From Rotaria sp. Silwood1 (Eukaryota > Rotifera > Eurotatoria > Philodinida > Philodinidae), in contig CAJNOP010000873.1 of assembly GCA_905250075.1 (NCBI GenBank), forward strand, positions 1 through 64,000: a stretch of 64,000 nucleotides of DNA. The letters run 5' to 3'. The position numbers and the translations under genes were made by a program. Below are positions 50,503 to 61,555 of this stretch, piece after piece. The stretch's first letter is position 1. Each line of letters begins with the position of its first letter. Below the pieces are notes generated by a model, which ran no database searches, was not told the DNA's origin, and saw only the letters and a program-made list of their open reading frames with translations.

Positions 50503-53500
50503 TTAGAATGAATGATTACTTTTACTTTCATCAATATCATTTATTTGTCCAGGTAAGATATCGGGACGCATTCTTTCAATATCATCTAATGGACTAGTAC
50601 TACATAGTAAATCATCATGACTTCGTGCTAATGGACAACATAATGGATCGGAATTCATTGAACCAACAGATGCTGAATTTATATGTTCACACCAAGATTT
50701 ATCTATTGGAATTTCATCACAGACCATTAATAAATTTGATGATGAAGAATATTTCTAATAGAAAATTGTAAAAAAAAAACAAAAGTTTTATTGAACAAAT
50801 ATTCGATAAATATTACTTTCGGAGGTGATTGATTTACTTGACGTTGATGATTATGATGATAATTTCGAAGAATATTAGCAAATGCTCGCATTTCTTTTGG
50901 ATATGGTGTTGGATTACGAACAAGTTGTCGCTGAGAAGAAGAAAAAAAGCGACCAGTAAAATTAATATCAATAAAAATCAAAACTATTTTACTGGTTCAT
51001 CAATTATATCATTAGCAAAACGAAGTGTTATTGGACGATGTGTATAATCAATTGTTTGTTCGGCAATAAATCGATTTTCTACAAAATACAAAAAAATTTT
51101 TTTTTTTTTCATATCAATATTTTATATAACAAATTATTCATACTTGATGTATGTCGATTCATTGAAGGATCAGTTTGTGGTAAAAGTATACATGTAAGTA
51201 CACGTTGACCTGTTGTTGGATGACGTTCTTGTTCGAAAGCAATTAAAGGTTTTGCCTAGAACGAAAAAAAAGCAACGAGTCATAAGAAAGTAGCAAAAAA
51301 AAATAATAATCACTTGAAAAACTGCTTTACATTCAAAAGTGATAAATGAAATTATATATACGGATATCAAATGTAATAGGAAAGATGAAAAAAACTATCT
51401 TGTAAAATATTTGATTTTTTTTTTGTTTTGATTACAAACTAACGAGGGAACATATTTAGGTGCCGGACGCCGTTCGAGTCCAGATTTTGATCTGAAATTT
51501 TCAACTCAAACAAACGATCCTTTATCGAAATATTGGATTTTCATATAAACTCGATTTTGAAGACAAGTCAATGAAACGCGACCACCTAAATATGTTCCTT
51601 CGTAATATAAAATCAATATTGAAAGCTTTAATGAGGATCATCGGATAAGAATAGACTCAAATCTGTTCATTCGATACATTTTTTTACGCTTATTCAGAAA
51701 CACTCATTGACATTTGCTTGATCGAAAGAAATATGAGTACTTGTACACATTAAAAAAAAATGATTACAAAATATAATGCACCTATTTTACATATTGATAG
51801 AGCAATGAACCTGATAATTGAATATTAACTACAACTAGTTAAAGACAAATGTAATGAGAGCGAATGTATTAAGCAGACATATTCTCCCAGTCGGGAACTT
51901 CTCTTACTTTTGTTTGAAAGTGCTTCTAAGTAAAGAAAAATCAAGGTTTTTTTTCTTTTAAAACAGTACAAAACTGTTTGTAAGTATATATATACTAAAA
52001 CCATCAGATATATAAAAGTTGTTATCAATAATAAAACTATGCTAAAGTGTATACACTGAATACATTTTTGTACAGAATCTCACTTGAGAACAAAATATTG
52101 ATTTATTTTTTTTTGTCATTAAAATATCCTAGATGAAAAATTTTTGGATCTTTAAAATCTAAATCACTGGAAAAACCGACTTTTGACATCAATTTTGATA
52201 TGAATAAAATTTATTTTTATACACGAAAGAATTTCCAACATAGAAGTTACAACTTTGTTCATAATCTCAAGAATGAAGGTCCGAAAAAAACGATATATAA
52301 CGCTAATACATACATTTAATCAATAAAAAACTTACTTGATTTTCATTCATCCATAATGCTTGTAAATTTTTAAGTTTTAATAATGTACAAGGTAAATATC
52401 GAAGAAAATTTCCTATTAAAAAACAAAGAATATTTATTAAAATTCTTTCTCGTAAAAATAAAATCTCTTACCGCTAACATTAAGTACTTTCAATAATGAT
52501 AAACGTCCGATTTCATCTGGTACATTTGTTAAACAATTTGAACGTAATGAAAGTATACTTAAACTTGAACAACTACCAATCTAATTAACAAAAAAAAAAT
52601 AATCATAATTCTTTCGAGACCAAAAAAAAAAAGTATTCTTACAGTTGCTGGTATTGAGTGAATTTGATTATGATCTAATGTAAGAAATTGTAAATTATGT
52701 AATAAACCAATACTTGTTGGTATTGATGTTAAATTATTAAATGATAAATGTAATTCAACTAATGATGTTAAACTAATTAATTTAAAAAAAGAAAAATTTT
52801 TTTTTGTATTAATAAAAGTTTTTGTTTTTTTATGTTACGTACTTCCCAATATTATTCGGTAAACGTTCAATTTGATTATTATTTGCTGTTAAAATTTCTA
52901 AACTAGTTAAATTAACTAAAAACGAAAAATAAAATTTCATTTAGTTTAAAAAAAAAGGACGAAATTATTTTATGTTATTTTATTACCAATTGAATCCGGC
53001 AAACTAATAAGAAAATTATCTGATACATATAAATCCGTTAATTTACAATCACCAATTGAAGATGGTAATTCAGTTAATTGATTTTGTGATATATCAAGAA
53101 AAGTTAGATTTGTTAATTTATCAATTGACTAAATAAAACATATAAATATATTTATTTTAATATTCAAAACAAAACAAAAAGAATAACAAAAGCAACAACA
53201 TCATCAAGAAAAACACATATGAAATAGGTGAAAGATGATTTACAAAGGGTAATAAGCTTAATACCTTATTTACTCTTTTCTTTTACTAGAAAAATAATAA
53301 TAATGAAGAAAAAACATATATATATATATATGTAGAGATCTATAAAATATTAACTTACATCATCTATTGATATTAATTTATTTGAATCAAACCATAATTC
53401 TTTAAGAGATGGAAGATTTGTTAAAACATTAGGCTAAAAAGAAAAAACATTGATTTAAAATAATAAAATTCGTTTTTTTGTTTTTTATTTTAACATACAA

Positions 53501-54537
53501 ATTCAATAAATGAATTAGCACCTAAATCTAATCGTTCAAGTTTAGTTAATTTTGGTAATGTAACAGGTAATAATCGCATACGTGTTGCACGCATTTCTAA
53601 CACTTTTAATTCTGTTAACCTAAAAAAAAATAATTTCAATGATATTTTTATTCAAATCATGTTATCTATTGTGAAGATACAAAAAGAAAAAAACGACTCA
53701 AGTTATCATAAAACAAAAAAAAAACTACTTTCATATTAAATTGAATATTAATTATAGAGATCATACGTTACTTTTTTATATTTAAATAATTCTAAATTAT
53801 ATTTTCCTACCGTCCAAAATTGCCTGGTAAAAATTCTAATAATGTATCATTAAGATATAATTCTTTTAAATTAATTAACATTGTTAATCCTTCACATAAT
53901 CTAAACAAAATAAATTATTTATATATTAAAAATAAAAAAAACAAGTCAACTAACCTTTCTAATCGATTTGAACTACAATCAACTGATGTTAATAATTTAC
54001 AATAACGAATATTATCCGGTAGTGATATTAAATCTAAATAAGAAAAATAATATTTATATGAAAAACAAAAAACGAAAATATAGACCATTTCGACTTAAAT
54101 CTAAACGTTCTAAATTTGTAAGACTTGAAATAGATGGTGGTAAACAATCAAGTTCATTATCAGATAAAATTAAATAACGTAAAACATGACATTGAAATAA
54201 CCACTAGACCAGTTAAAATACAAAAATATTTTCAAAGATTCTTTTTCTTACTTTTGGTAATTCTTGAAAACAATTTGCTTCTAAATGAAGTTCTTCTAAT
54301 GTATTTTCATATTGAAGTATATCTTCTGGTACAGATGATAAGTTTCCATGACTATAATCAACTACTGTTATATCGTCGCGTCGTTTTCGACTACTATTAC
54401 ATTTATGTAATAGAGCCAATCTATAGAAAATAATAACATATAATTATGAAGAAAAAAGTTTGTTGTTTTTTTTTTTTTTGTTTAATTAAACTATACCGAA
54501 CTTTTTTGGCAACTGATGATGGAAATGTAAGTGGCAT
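50503..54537 (-). CDS. LAP-family leucine-rich repeat protein without PDZ (LANO/Erbin-like), ~595 aa, sixteen exons
   Basis: Exons (minus): 54537-54497, 54420-54252, 54203-54086, 54033-53955, 53900-53811, 53619-53499, 53433-53359, 53129-52987, 52915-52843, 52772-52643, 52580-52472, 52412-52336, 51255-51144, 51078-50993, 50930-50817, 50754-50503. It starts LALLHKC...[15 protein letters not shown], then about sixteen 23-residue LRRs (for example [24 protein letters not shown] units), then the LAP-specific segment [20 protein letters not shown]. Erbin, Scribble and LANO use this region at the basolateral cortex in polarity complexes. No PDZ domain follows; the protein ends SKSNHSF, as in the PDZ-less LANO. 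Exon 8 needs one base removed from the A5 run at 53099-53103 to stay open; all other junctions agree in phase. The 1.08-kb intron 12 holds a 160-bp inverted-repeat element. Confidence 0.85.
51443..51602. mobile_element. 160-bp MITE in an LAP-gene intron, TAA target duplication
   Basis: Terminal inverted repeats CGAGGGAACATATTTAGGTG and (complement of the right end) CGAAGGAACATATTTAGGTG, one mismatch in 20, flanked by TAA at 51440-51442 and 51603-51605. The interior has no coding frame. The 3-bp duplication and short TIRs suggest a PIF/Harbinger-type non-autonomous element, by analogy only. Confidence 0.8.
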
Positions 54538-54948
54538 TGATAATATGAAAAAAAAAAAAATATTGAATATGAAGTTTTCTCCTTTCTTTCTTTCTCTTTA
54601 TTGTAAGTGGACATCGTCGTAGAGGAATAGCGAAAAATGATTACGACAGTGACATCTATTTTGAAAAATATATTAATCAATATTGTAATATTTATTGGAA
54701 AAAAATAAATAATATGATTTGATTTGTTTTATATATTGTTAATAATTATGAAATGTTTCACTGTTAGATAGGAATCAATTATTGTAACTATACTTATGTG
54801 ACATTTCGTGCAACTATGCTTCATTCTTGATATTGACTATCTTTGCTAATCATATCTTTTTTTTACTTGTAAAATTTCGGAGAAATAGATTTTTTTTTAT
54901 TACTGAATTTTTCAGCGAAATTTTGTAGTTACGCTCTCGTTACTTTCC
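54538..54948. other. 5' flank of the LAP-like gene
   Basis: AT-rich, with long A and T runs; presumably the promoter of the minus-strand gene. No other feature. Confidence 0.4.
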
Positions 54949-55139
54949 AAGTTGACTTTTTGAGTTCCGACTTGAAATTTTACATATATAATACTCTTAA
55001 TGGAACTAGTTCATTCTGAAAGTGTCAGGTTTTTTTATTGCTTCTAATTTGATGAAGAAAGTTAAAACTTTCAGAATCAACTAGTTCTGTTAACAGTATT
55101 AGTTTTTCAAAGTTTCAAGTCAAAACTCAAAAGTAAACG
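54949..55139. repeat. Fold-back element with ~72-bp arms
   Basis: Left arm about 54951-55023, right arm about 55067-55137. Complementary blocks include GAACTAGTT(C/G)ATTCTGAAAG at the loop side and TTTTGAGTT..GACTTGAAA at the outer side. Imperfect but clearly a long hairpin; MITE-like and non-coding. Sequence differs from the fold-back at 47568. Confidence 0.75.
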
Positions 55140-55651
55140 TTCCACGTGAACTGATATGATAAGAACGAAGGCCTGGAAAATCAAATCATTTTAAACTTTT
55201 CCACACTCGCCAACACTCATCAAATAAACATAAACTTGAACCAGAAATGATTTAGCATCTGAAAAAGTTCCCTTAGGAGTATTCCACAGTTGAAAACTGT
55301 CTATGGATTATGTTTAGAATCAAACAATTGGTGAAGAAGTTTGAGAATTTTAAGTCTATATCAACGGTTATATTTGAGAAAGTATGCAGCTTTACGCGTC
55401 CATCTGTGATGTATTATGACATGCCTTATTAAATAGTGAGTTGATATTCTAACAAAAGTTCCAGGAAAAACTGGCAATAGAATTGCATGGTTTATAAGTC
55501 GTTATTTTTTAGCATAATTACAAGTAGATTTTTGCTCCTATTGCAACAGAAGGTCTGTAGTATATAGTAAGCATATAATACTACGATAACTGCATACTGT
55601 GTAATGCATATAATTAGATTTTCAATTTGAAATATACATTTTTCTTAACGA
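55140..55651. other. No gene seen
   Basis: AT-rich sequence between two fold-backs. Nothing recognisable. Confidence 0.4.
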
Positions 55652-55711
55652 CGTGAGTGTTTCGTGTGTGTGCGTATGGGACGCTGAAGATGCAATCTAC
55701 ACCCACACTCT
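55652..55711. repeat. Telomere-like fold-back
   Basis: GTGAGTGTTTCGTGTGTGTGCG (two pieces of G/T-rich arm) faces CTACACCCACACTCTC across about 25 bp. Imperfect pairing, G-first orientation. Confidence 0.6.
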
Positions 55712-55834
55712 CAAAATCATGGCAGATTCAATGACAGCTATAACTTAGGTTTAGATCTTAGAAATTGATTTTGTCTTCTGACTGTCCACTGTGCATCCAG
55801 GGGAGAATTGAAAAAGTAAATACAAAATGGCAGT

Positions 55835-55890
55835 GGCGTGGGTGAGATGCGGATGTGTTAAAACAAAACACACCAACTTCCACATCCGCC
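55835..55890. repeat. Telomere-like fold-back
   Basis: GGCGTGGGTGAGATGCGGAT on the left and CCACATCCGCC on the right; GCGGATGTG/CACATCCGC pairs perfectly. Only 120 bp from the preceding member of the family. Confidence 0.65.
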
Positions 55891-56757
55891 TTGAATCTTG
55901 ACTTTTTGTCTCCTTTCATATTATCTGAAGAGAAAACTTTTTTTTTTATCTTACGATCTTTCCATTTATTAATTTTTATTACAGATCAATGTTAAGCAAA
56001 AAAGGAAAACTATTCTCGAAAATAACATATGTTTTTATGATTGCCATAAATATGAAAAAAACCAACTATTTGTACTATGACCAGTGATGTGTGCCGTAAA
56101 TCACGAAGAATTTTCATCGCTCGACATGCTGTAGCACTAGCCAGTTAATCGAATACAAACGAGCCAACGAGAAAACTGAGTATCTTTCAAAACCAGTAGA
56201 ACTATTGATAAGGATTTTCAAGATATTTAGATGGAATCTTATTTGATGATGTCGTAGTTAGAGCTATTATGTAGAGAGAGTTGAAGCATAGAATAGTGTT
56301 GATAAGATTCATATGCATGTAACTACTAATATTGTCTACAAAAACTGTTAATGATAATGAATATTGTTCTATAAATAAATAGATACCAGTAAAAAAAATT
56401 AGACACAAGCATTTATCGACAGTTGTGAAAGATTTATTGAAGTGATTATTTCAGCTATTGAGTGGTTAACTAAATAGTCTTTTTTTCTAACAAAGAAACA
56501 CACACAGATATTTGCTTGCAAAAGTCCACTCTTCAGATTTACGTACCACCGACCAGCCATTAATTTCAGATAATGATGATGGAATGGTCTCCAATGACGT
56601 TGTGTGTATGAACTGTGACTACAAACTCAGATCAACACATACTATTAATATAAGGCACTGTATGTGTTGTAGTCGAGCACGCCATTCATTGATGCATGGA
56701 GCTCATCAGGTTAGGATCTAATTCTACATTTTTTACTCGACAAGTATACTCCGTTAT
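55891..56757. other. Mostly empty; one doubtful small ORF
   Basis: A 69-codon frame at 56512-56721 (+) includes VVCMNCDYKLRSTH and HCMCCSRARH, a Cys pattern that hints at a metal-binding fragment, and ends next to a GTTAGG that could be a splice donor. With no partner exon identified I do not call it a gene. Confidence 0.3.
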
Positions 56758-56914
56758 GTGGGGTGTGTCTGGGTGTGTGGGTGTAGGAGTGTGGGTGGGG
56801 GTGTGGGTGAGGGTGTGGGTATGAGGAACAGCATATCCACACCCACTACCACCCCACGCCCACATCCACACCCCCACTCACACCCACAGCCACACATCCA
56901 CCCACACCCTCTCA
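56758..56914. repeat. Largest telomere-like palindrome (~63-bp G arm, ~77-bp C arm)
   Basis: The left arm (56758-56820) is almost pure G/T: GGGGTGTGTCTGGGTGTGTG and onward with GGGTGTAGG, GTGGGTGGGGG and GTGGGTGAGGG. After a 17-bp spacer the right arm (56838-56914) is C/A: CCACACCCACTACCACCCCA and onward to CCACCCACACCCTC. Hexamers TGTGGG and GTGGGT recur. The G strand has multiple GGG runs able to form G-quadruplexes, and the arms can pair into a long cruciform. Overlapping open frames in it are repeat artefacts. Confidence 0.9.
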
Positions 56915-57985
56915 CAGAAACTTTCTCGTTTTTATTCAATATACAGAACGTTCCTAGAAGCATGATTATTTTACAAACATGAATAACTATATTACTTATC
57001 ATGCTTGAAATTAAAAATTTATTTTTCTAGAAAACTCATCTGATGATTAACGTTGACTCTCTTATTTTTCTTTCGTAAGAATACATTAGATATGGGCAGG
57101 ACTAGTCGGTTTTCATCTCACTATCGATGTGGATTTGTCTGTAAGTGTGAGAGAAACGGCAGCTTCATCAATCTATCAGCAACCTACACTTTTCTCTTCT
57201 TTTTTGATATCAACTTAATCAAAATTACGATTGATTACTATCGATACTAATGTTAGAGTAGTATCGCTCGTCATGAAGCCTGACCAATACTATCTCAAAC
57301 TTATAAATAAATTATAAGTCTATAAAGTATCGTACACACAATAGAACATTTTCTCAAAAAACAAAAAATGTTAGTTTTTTTCTAATACTACATGGTCGTT
57401 TATGCATTTTCAATCTAGAACCTCTTCGTTTCTATACAAACAATAATTCTTTAGAGTATAAAGGAATTTCTTTATATTCTACTAAATGAAAAACCGATCG
57501 ATAATATCACCTACTATAATGTTTTGATTATCAAAAATCAACTAACATTTGCGTTTAAGCAGATCTTGTTTAAGCCATACATTAAATAGTTCTTTTTACA
57601 AATAGCTGCTTGAAGTACCAGTCAAGTCTCTAGATTTTTCCGGAACTTCACGTTCATGCAGGCTCATAATTAACTTCTGTTCTTCATTGACAGCAATGAT
57701 CTGCTCCCGCATTATCGGGTAGTCAGAGGTCATTTTCATTGATTCATAAACGCCGGATCATTTCTTTTGCGTTTGCATATGAACAATGCCACTCAAATCA
57801 TTTTGTTTTTGATTATCACGAAAATAATTTTTGTTCGTTTATCACTTGCATCAAACCAATCTAAAACGGCTTCTATTTGAGACTCCAGTTGAATTGATAA
57901 GAAAATGAGAAAATTGTGTACTTGCATGACAGAGCTTATGGAGAAGATTACTTATTTTGCCATGATTATCTTTCAATAGTTTGTT
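56915..57985. other. No gene seen
   Basis: AT-rich; the frame at 57053-57250 has no recognisable content. Confidence 0.4.
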
Positions 57986-58057
57986 CCGGGTGTGGGTTTA
58001 AATATAGATGGAATGAATATGCAAACCGATACACCAATACCAACATTCACACCCAAC
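57986..58057. repeat. Telomere-like fold-back, degenerate
   Basis: CCGGGTGTGGGTT on the left and CATTCACACCCAAC on the right pair over GGGTGTG/CACACCC-like outer bases. Spacer about 45 bp. G-first orientation. Confidence 0.6.
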
Positions 58058-58977
58058 TTTGAAATTATATAAAATGTGATAATTTCATTTGATAGAGCTC
58101 ATCAATATGTATTTGAAATGAGTTGCTGGATAAATCATAGATGAAAATAATGGAGTCTGAAACGACCTTCATCTATTTGATTTTGTATATATATTTTTCA
58201 ACCACGTGTGTGTTTTCTCTTTCTTTCCTGTACATGCAACTGTTGGCAAAGACAAGTATGTACATCAATTCTTTTCTGTTGCACCGTTGCTTTCGTTTTA
58301 TTCGATACAGAAGAACAGTGACATTTTACTACAAAACGCCATCATGTTTGGATGATGTATTGGATACAATGCAGCATTAAATTCGTTACTTTTTCATGCT
58401 TATTTTCTATTACTGTTCAGTTACAAGTGAGTTCTTCTTCTTCAATCGAATTTGTCTCGTGTTGTTCAGTACTAAGCCTTTCTTTTTCGGCATTTCCATG
58501 ACAACAATACTCACTCAGTAATATTTACTTTATACTAATTGAATGACACGTTCTCTAACGGGGAATCACCTGTTAGGACCGCCATCTATATAACAAATAT
58601 AGATGGATGGTCACTCTGTTTTTATTATAATTCTCTTTCTCTAGTCAGATAAAAAAAAACGTTGTTGTTTTCACCTCCAAGATGAAGGTTTGGTTGTTGC
58701 TATTTTTCTTGTTTTGTGGAAAATTATTTTCTTACTTCTTTTTTTAAATAAAAGAACTTAGAAACCTAACACCAGCAACAATCTATTTGTGACATTGAGT
58801 AGACAGGTTTCGGTTTATTTGAGGGATGCCACGTTTTACATGATTTATAATCGATATTGATGAAGTTTTATTGTGGCTTTAGTTACTTCAAAGATTATTA
58901 ATACAAGTCTTCTAGTTCTGTACTAGAGTCACCTTAAAAGTCTTTCAAAAACTTCAGCATTTATCACATTAAAAAAG
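58058..58977. other. No gene; small perfect hairpin at 58581-58605
   Basis: CCATCTATATAACAAATATAGATGG (25 nt) is a perfect 10-bp stem with a 5-base loop at 58581-58605. Otherwise AT-rich 5' flank of the gene that starts at 58978. A Phe/Tyr-rich frame at 58141-58380 is unsupported. Confidence 0.4.
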
Positions 58978-59952
58978 ATGGGCAATGTATCAGCATCCTC
59001 CATACCACATTTGACAACGCATATTCGTACGAGTAGTGGTACCATGTTCCGTCTATTCTATTTCGATTTGGTTGATCACATTCTGTTACTTCGGCAAGTG
59101 ATCGCTCATCCGAAAATGATAGAGAAGGGAGACAAATTAAAATTTTTCATTGAAGACTATTGTCACCGAATGTCTGGCAATCAGATGATGAGTAAATTTC
59201 AACAATCAAAACTTCCATGGCAAATCGATTGGATTTGGCACGTACATCGTCTTCATCCTATAGCATATTACAACGATTGTATCAAACAAATTCCAGGCAG
59301 TTATTTTATTGATAAAAAAATTCGAAAATTAACAATAGATGAATATCAGAAACAGAATGGCGTTAGCTCACAGGAACCAAGCCATAACCAAACAACTTTC
59401 ATTCCTTCAGTCGATATGATGAAAGCTGTATTGAGTCAACGTAATTTCCTCGAAAAATTTCAAAAACATAAATTCTACTCGCTGAACTTGGAACACATGG
59501 ATCTGACATCGTTCGAACAAATTGTAGAAAACTACGTATCATTTATGAAATTAGCAAGAAAAAATACAATAATTATTCCAACATTTGATATTGATTTGAT
59601 GTGGCATACACACATGAGATATCCATTGAGTTATCTGGAATTTTCTAAAGCTGTATGTGGTTTTGTACTTGATCATGACGATTCAATAGCTCCACCAGTA
59701 TTAATCGATGCTTACCAAGATACAGCTGATCGATGGAAAAAAGCTTATCAATCAGAATATGGTCAACACGTTGATCAAAATTATTCACGCAAGTTTCTCG
59801 ATTTTAGCCGCTGTGCAATGATTCACAAGTCTGAAGAGGAAAAACGACCAAACCATAAAAACTCCGGCGGATGTGGAGGTTGGTGGGGAACTGTAGATGG
59901 AGGTACAGATAGCGCTGGAAGTTCATGTGGAAGTGGTTGTGGAGGAGACTAA
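58978..59952 (+). CDS. Intronless glycine-rich-domain protein (GRDP/DUF1399-like), 324 aa
   Basis: One open frame. Two copies of the family signature are visible: IDWIWHVHRLHPIAYYNDC (about residues 83-101) and FDIDLMWHTHMRYPLSYLEF (about 204-223), each with a WHxH core that may bind a metal or form the fold's centre. The C-terminus (from about 296) is Gly/Cys/Ser-rich: GGCGGWWGTVDGG, then GSSCGSGCGGD. This matches the order in GRDP proteins, best known from plants and also present in fungi and protists, where they are linked to stress and development; biochemical function is not established. The RNA-binding domain of some plant members is absent. Lack of introns, and a position among transposons and telomere-like repeats, are consistent with a horizontally gained gene. 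Met 58978 follows AAAAAAG and opens the conserved frame. Confidence 0.8.
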   Translation: MGNVSASSIPHLTTHIRTSSGTMFRLFYFDLVDHILLLRQVIAHPKMIEKGDKLKFFIEDYCHRMSGNQMMSKFQQSKLPWQIDWIWHVHRLHPIAYYNDCIKQIPGSYFIDKKIRKLTIDEYQKQNGVSSQEPSHNQTTFIPSVDMMKAVLSQRNFLEKFQKHKFYSLNLEHMDLTSFEQIVENYVSFMKLARKNTIIIPTFDIDLMWHTHMRYPLSYLEFSKAVCGFVLDHDDSIAPPVLIDAYQDTADRWKKAYQSEYGQHVDQNYSRKFLDFSRCAMIHKSEEEKRPNHKNSGGCGGWWGTVDGGTDSAGSSCGSGCGGD

Positions 59953-60323
59953 GAATTGATCTTGCTGTACTCATTGTGTGACTACTTTAAAGTTTCACTG
60001 AAATCAATCCTTCGATGAATATAAGAATTATTAATATCCCCAAGAACAAATTCTTCTGCACAAGTTTCAGCAATAGATGTGAGCAGTTCTATTCTGAAAT
60101 AAAAATACTGAAAAGATTTGATAGTCTTGTTCGATATCGATCAAGATTATTCACAGTCTGCTAATAGATGAAAGAATGTCTTCTGATAGAAAGAGAGTAT
60201 GTACAAGTAAAGTAAGTACCTGAGCCATGGGATAAATACGAAATATCACGATACTTTTCTGCTTTGCCTATGTTAATCTATGGAATATTTTTCTCTTTTA
60301 TAATATTGGTTTTCTAATAAATA
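59953..60323. other. 3' flank, no gene
   Basis: AT-rich 3' flank of the GRDP-like gene up to the TA-flanked element. Confidence 0.4.
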
Positions 60324-61245
60324 CAGGTACTTCAAAAAGAATCCGGGCACCCGTATGTTCTTTCGTATTTCTTGATTTTCGAAGCAGAAACAAGAGATGA
60401 AATTTTTCTTTTTTCATCAGTGAATAGCCCTTAGTTTGAACTAATTAGTTTCTCTATGAGAGCTAGCAAATTTTGACTATCATCTTGAATTACAAGAAGG
60501 TTTCTAATGAAAATGTCTGATTTTCCAATATGTTAGGTGCTCGCTTTCCTTATATAGCAATTATATTATTTGTATAGCGCTAGAACGAACAAAGCGAGCT
60601 CTCTTTGTTCACATAATAGTTCAACGAAGAGAGATTATTTTCCCAAGGTAAATTGCTTTGAAACAAATCAGATTCTTGACCATGCTTAATACAATAGTAC
60701 GAGAAAAAGAGTGTGCAGGTTGGTATGAATGTCTATATAGAGTAGCGTATGTGGCTGTCAATGTAGAGTGATGTGTGTGAGTGTAAGCGTTGGTGTGGAT
60801 GTGAATGCAGGTATGTTGATATCCTTGAAAGCAAGATTGATAAACCTACACCCACACCCACATTCTTGTTCTCGTACTGTCGTATTAATCATGGTCAAGA
60901 ATCTGATTTGTTTCAAAACAGTTTACCTTGGAAAAATTATCTCTCTTCATTGAGCTATTATGCGAACAAAGAGAACTCGCTTTGTTCGTTCTAGCGCTGT
61001 ACAAATAATGTAATTGTTATGTCAGGAAAGCGGGCACCTATGATATTGGAAAATCAAACATTTTCATTAGAAACGTTCTTGTAATTCAAGATGATAGTCA
61101 AAATTGCTGTTTTTCATAGGAAAACTAGTTCGAAGTAAGGGCTATCCACTGATAAAAAAAGAAAAATTTCATCTCTTGTTTCCGCTTCGAAAACCAAGAA
61201 ACACGAAAGAACATGCGGGTATCCAGATACTTTTTGAATTACCTG
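60324..61245. mobile_element. 922-bp TA-flanked fold-back transposon (Tc1/mariner-like, non-autonomous)
   Basis: Ends: CAGGTACTTCAAAAAGAATC on the left and, as complement on the right, CAGGTAATTCAAAAAGTATC, with TA on both sides (60322-60323, 61246-61247). The complementarity is not limited to the tips: ~390-bp arms pair almost throughout, including a GAACAAAGCGAG(C/T)TCTC block, CCATG(C/A)TTAATAC and GTACGAGAA. The centre (about 60714-60872) consists of G/T-rich then C/A-rich sequence of the telomere-like type (GTGTGAGTGTAAGCGTTGGT, then CTACACCCACACCCACATTC). No transposase frame. The TA duplication and CAGG-type ends fit Tc1/mariner; assignment is inference, structure is seen directly. Confidence 0.85.
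60714..60872. repeat. Telomere-like core of the fold-back transposon
   Basis: A G/T-rich left half with repeated GTGTGGATGTGAATG-like words and a C/A-rich right half ACACCCACACCCACATTC. It is continuous with the outer arms, so here the telomere-like sequence is part of, or has been inserted into, the loop end of a larger hairpin. Confidence 0.7.
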
Positions 61246-61247
61246 TA

Positions 61248-61555
61248 GGGTACATAAAGACGACTTATTTGTTTTTATTTTGAAATATGATAAATGGTTT
61301 TTTATGAGATTTCGTCTTATAACCTTTTCTTTCTGGTTTTTCGATTATATATTTGTACATAGTATATAAAGTACGTTTTAATCGGTACTACTATTTTGTT
61401 AGAAAAATAAACAATTTTTTCTTCGTGTGCCTCAAGAGTCGACTCCTGGAACCCATATTTGGGGGTACAGTAAATTTCAAAGACCTAGTCTCCCCATCAT
61501 TAGGGCAGCGGTTATACAAACAACCAACGGAAGGGGCACCCAATCTATGGGGCAA
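61248..61555. other. No supported gene
   Basis: A GC-richer island at about 61434-61556 (CCTGGAACCC, GGGGCACCC) stands out from its AT-rich context and gives a frame with LLEPIFGG, but no motif supports a gene. It may be a relic of an insertion. Confidence 0.3.

Noticed and set aside
51472-51482. tRNA B-box-like GTTCGAGTCC
   Set aside because: It lies inside the 160-bp TIR element; no A box at a proper distance and no cloverleaf can be folded.
56754-57002. Gly/Cys/Val-rich and His/Pro/Thr-rich ORFs across the big palindrome
   Set aside because: Products of the G-rich/C-rich arms, present on both strands, with no conserved protein features.
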